Below the pieces are notes generated by a model, which saw only the letters and a program-made list of their open reading frames with translations, was not told the DNA's origin and ran no database searches. From Anaerolineae bacterium (GTDB lineage: Bacteria; Chloroflexota; Anaerolineae; UBA1429), in the NCBI GenBank assembly GCA_016928125.1, contig JAFGLK010000086.1, positions 1 to 15,942 of the forward strand: a stretch of 15,942 nt of DNA, given 5' to 3'. Shown here one piece after another: positions 15,734 to 15,942 of the stretch. Made by a program: the position numbers and the translations under genes. Every line of letters starts with the position of its first letter. Position 1 is the first letter of the stretch.

Positions 15734-15942
15734 CTAGATGCCAGTCGAACCAAAGCCTGCCTTGGCCGTCCTGACACCCTCAGGCGCGCGCTCCAATGGC
15801 TCGAAGATGTCGCGGTCGCACCCCAAGGCCCACATTTGGGCGATGCGTTGTCCGTGCCGCACGATCCGCGGCCAGGGGCAGTAGACCAAGGCGCAGAGCT
15901 CCTGGCCGTTGAACTCGGATTCGACCAGTCCGTCGTGCACGA
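15734..15942 (-). CDS. Unidentified protein, C-terminal part (cut by the right edge)
   Basis: A minus-strand frame enters from the right edge and ends in TAG at 15736-15734, giving about 69 C-terminal residues. The segment ELCALVYCPWPRIVRHG then QRIAQMWALGCDRDIFEPLE looks like folded protein, with three Cys and two Trp, but I do not recognise the family. A GTG near 15940 could be an internal start; more likely the gene begins outside the window. Its stop lies 17 bases before the start of the membrane protein gene, so the two probably share a transcript. Confidence 0.55.
   Translation of the reverse strand, partial: VHDGLVESEFNGQELCALVYCPWPRIVRHGQRIAQMWALGCDRDIFEPLERAPEGVRTAKAGFGSTGI

Overview
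The window (GC-rich, almost every gene on the minus strand) looks like chromosomal DNA of a Chloroflexota bacterium (Anaerolineae/Caldilineae type). This is inferred from gene style: Thr/Pro-rich linkers in front of LysM and SH3 domains, Chloroflexota-like multi-LysM and TPR/HEAT membrane proteins, and HlyD-type adaptors. There is no rRNA or other marker to prove it. I see no tRNA, CRISPR array or intact insertion sequence.

Layout. (1) Bases 1-5429, minus strand: a tightly packed four-gene efflux operon, read from right to left. It encodes a long HlyD-type membrane-fusion adaptor, a second short adaptor, and two ABC half-transporters, the last cut by the left edge. The first ABC subunit has Asp in place of the catalytic Glu, as in heterodimeric exporters. 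A near-consensus promoter (TTGACA-N17-TACAAT) with a perfect 16-bp palindrome over its -35 box drives the operon. (2) 5607-6616, plus strand: divergent from the efflux operon, under its own near-consensus promoter, is a tyrosine-recombinase-family protein that lacks nearly all catalytic residues, including the Tyr nucleophile. (3) 6633-7883, minus: a DegV-family fatty-acid-binding protein and an acyl carrier protein with an apparent terminator behind it. (4) 8086-9450, minus: a secreted or anchored protein with a TPR-like segment, a Thr/Pro linker and four LysM domains. (5) 9637-13674, minus: four consecutive paralogues of an exported Cys-rich protein that I cannot match to a named family. All share a CxxC motif, a helical domain and a Cys-cluster tail; two also end in a bacterial SH3 domain and one is a lipoprotein. 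The two upstream copies (P3, P4) arose from a recent duplication that included their promoter. (6) 13989-15716, minus: a two-pass membrane protein with an external domain and an internal TPR plus HEAT-repeat region, 17 bases behind the tail of an unidentified gene cut by the right edge.

How they may work together. The efflux operon and the divergent recombinase-like gene form one unit around a shared control region; the inactive recombinase is a candidate DNA-binding regulator (inference). DegV and ACP both handle fatty acyl groups. The LysM protein, the four Cys-rich proteins and the TPR/HEAT membrane protein suggest a cell-surface locus. The Cys-rich cluster is the part most likely to be undescribed.
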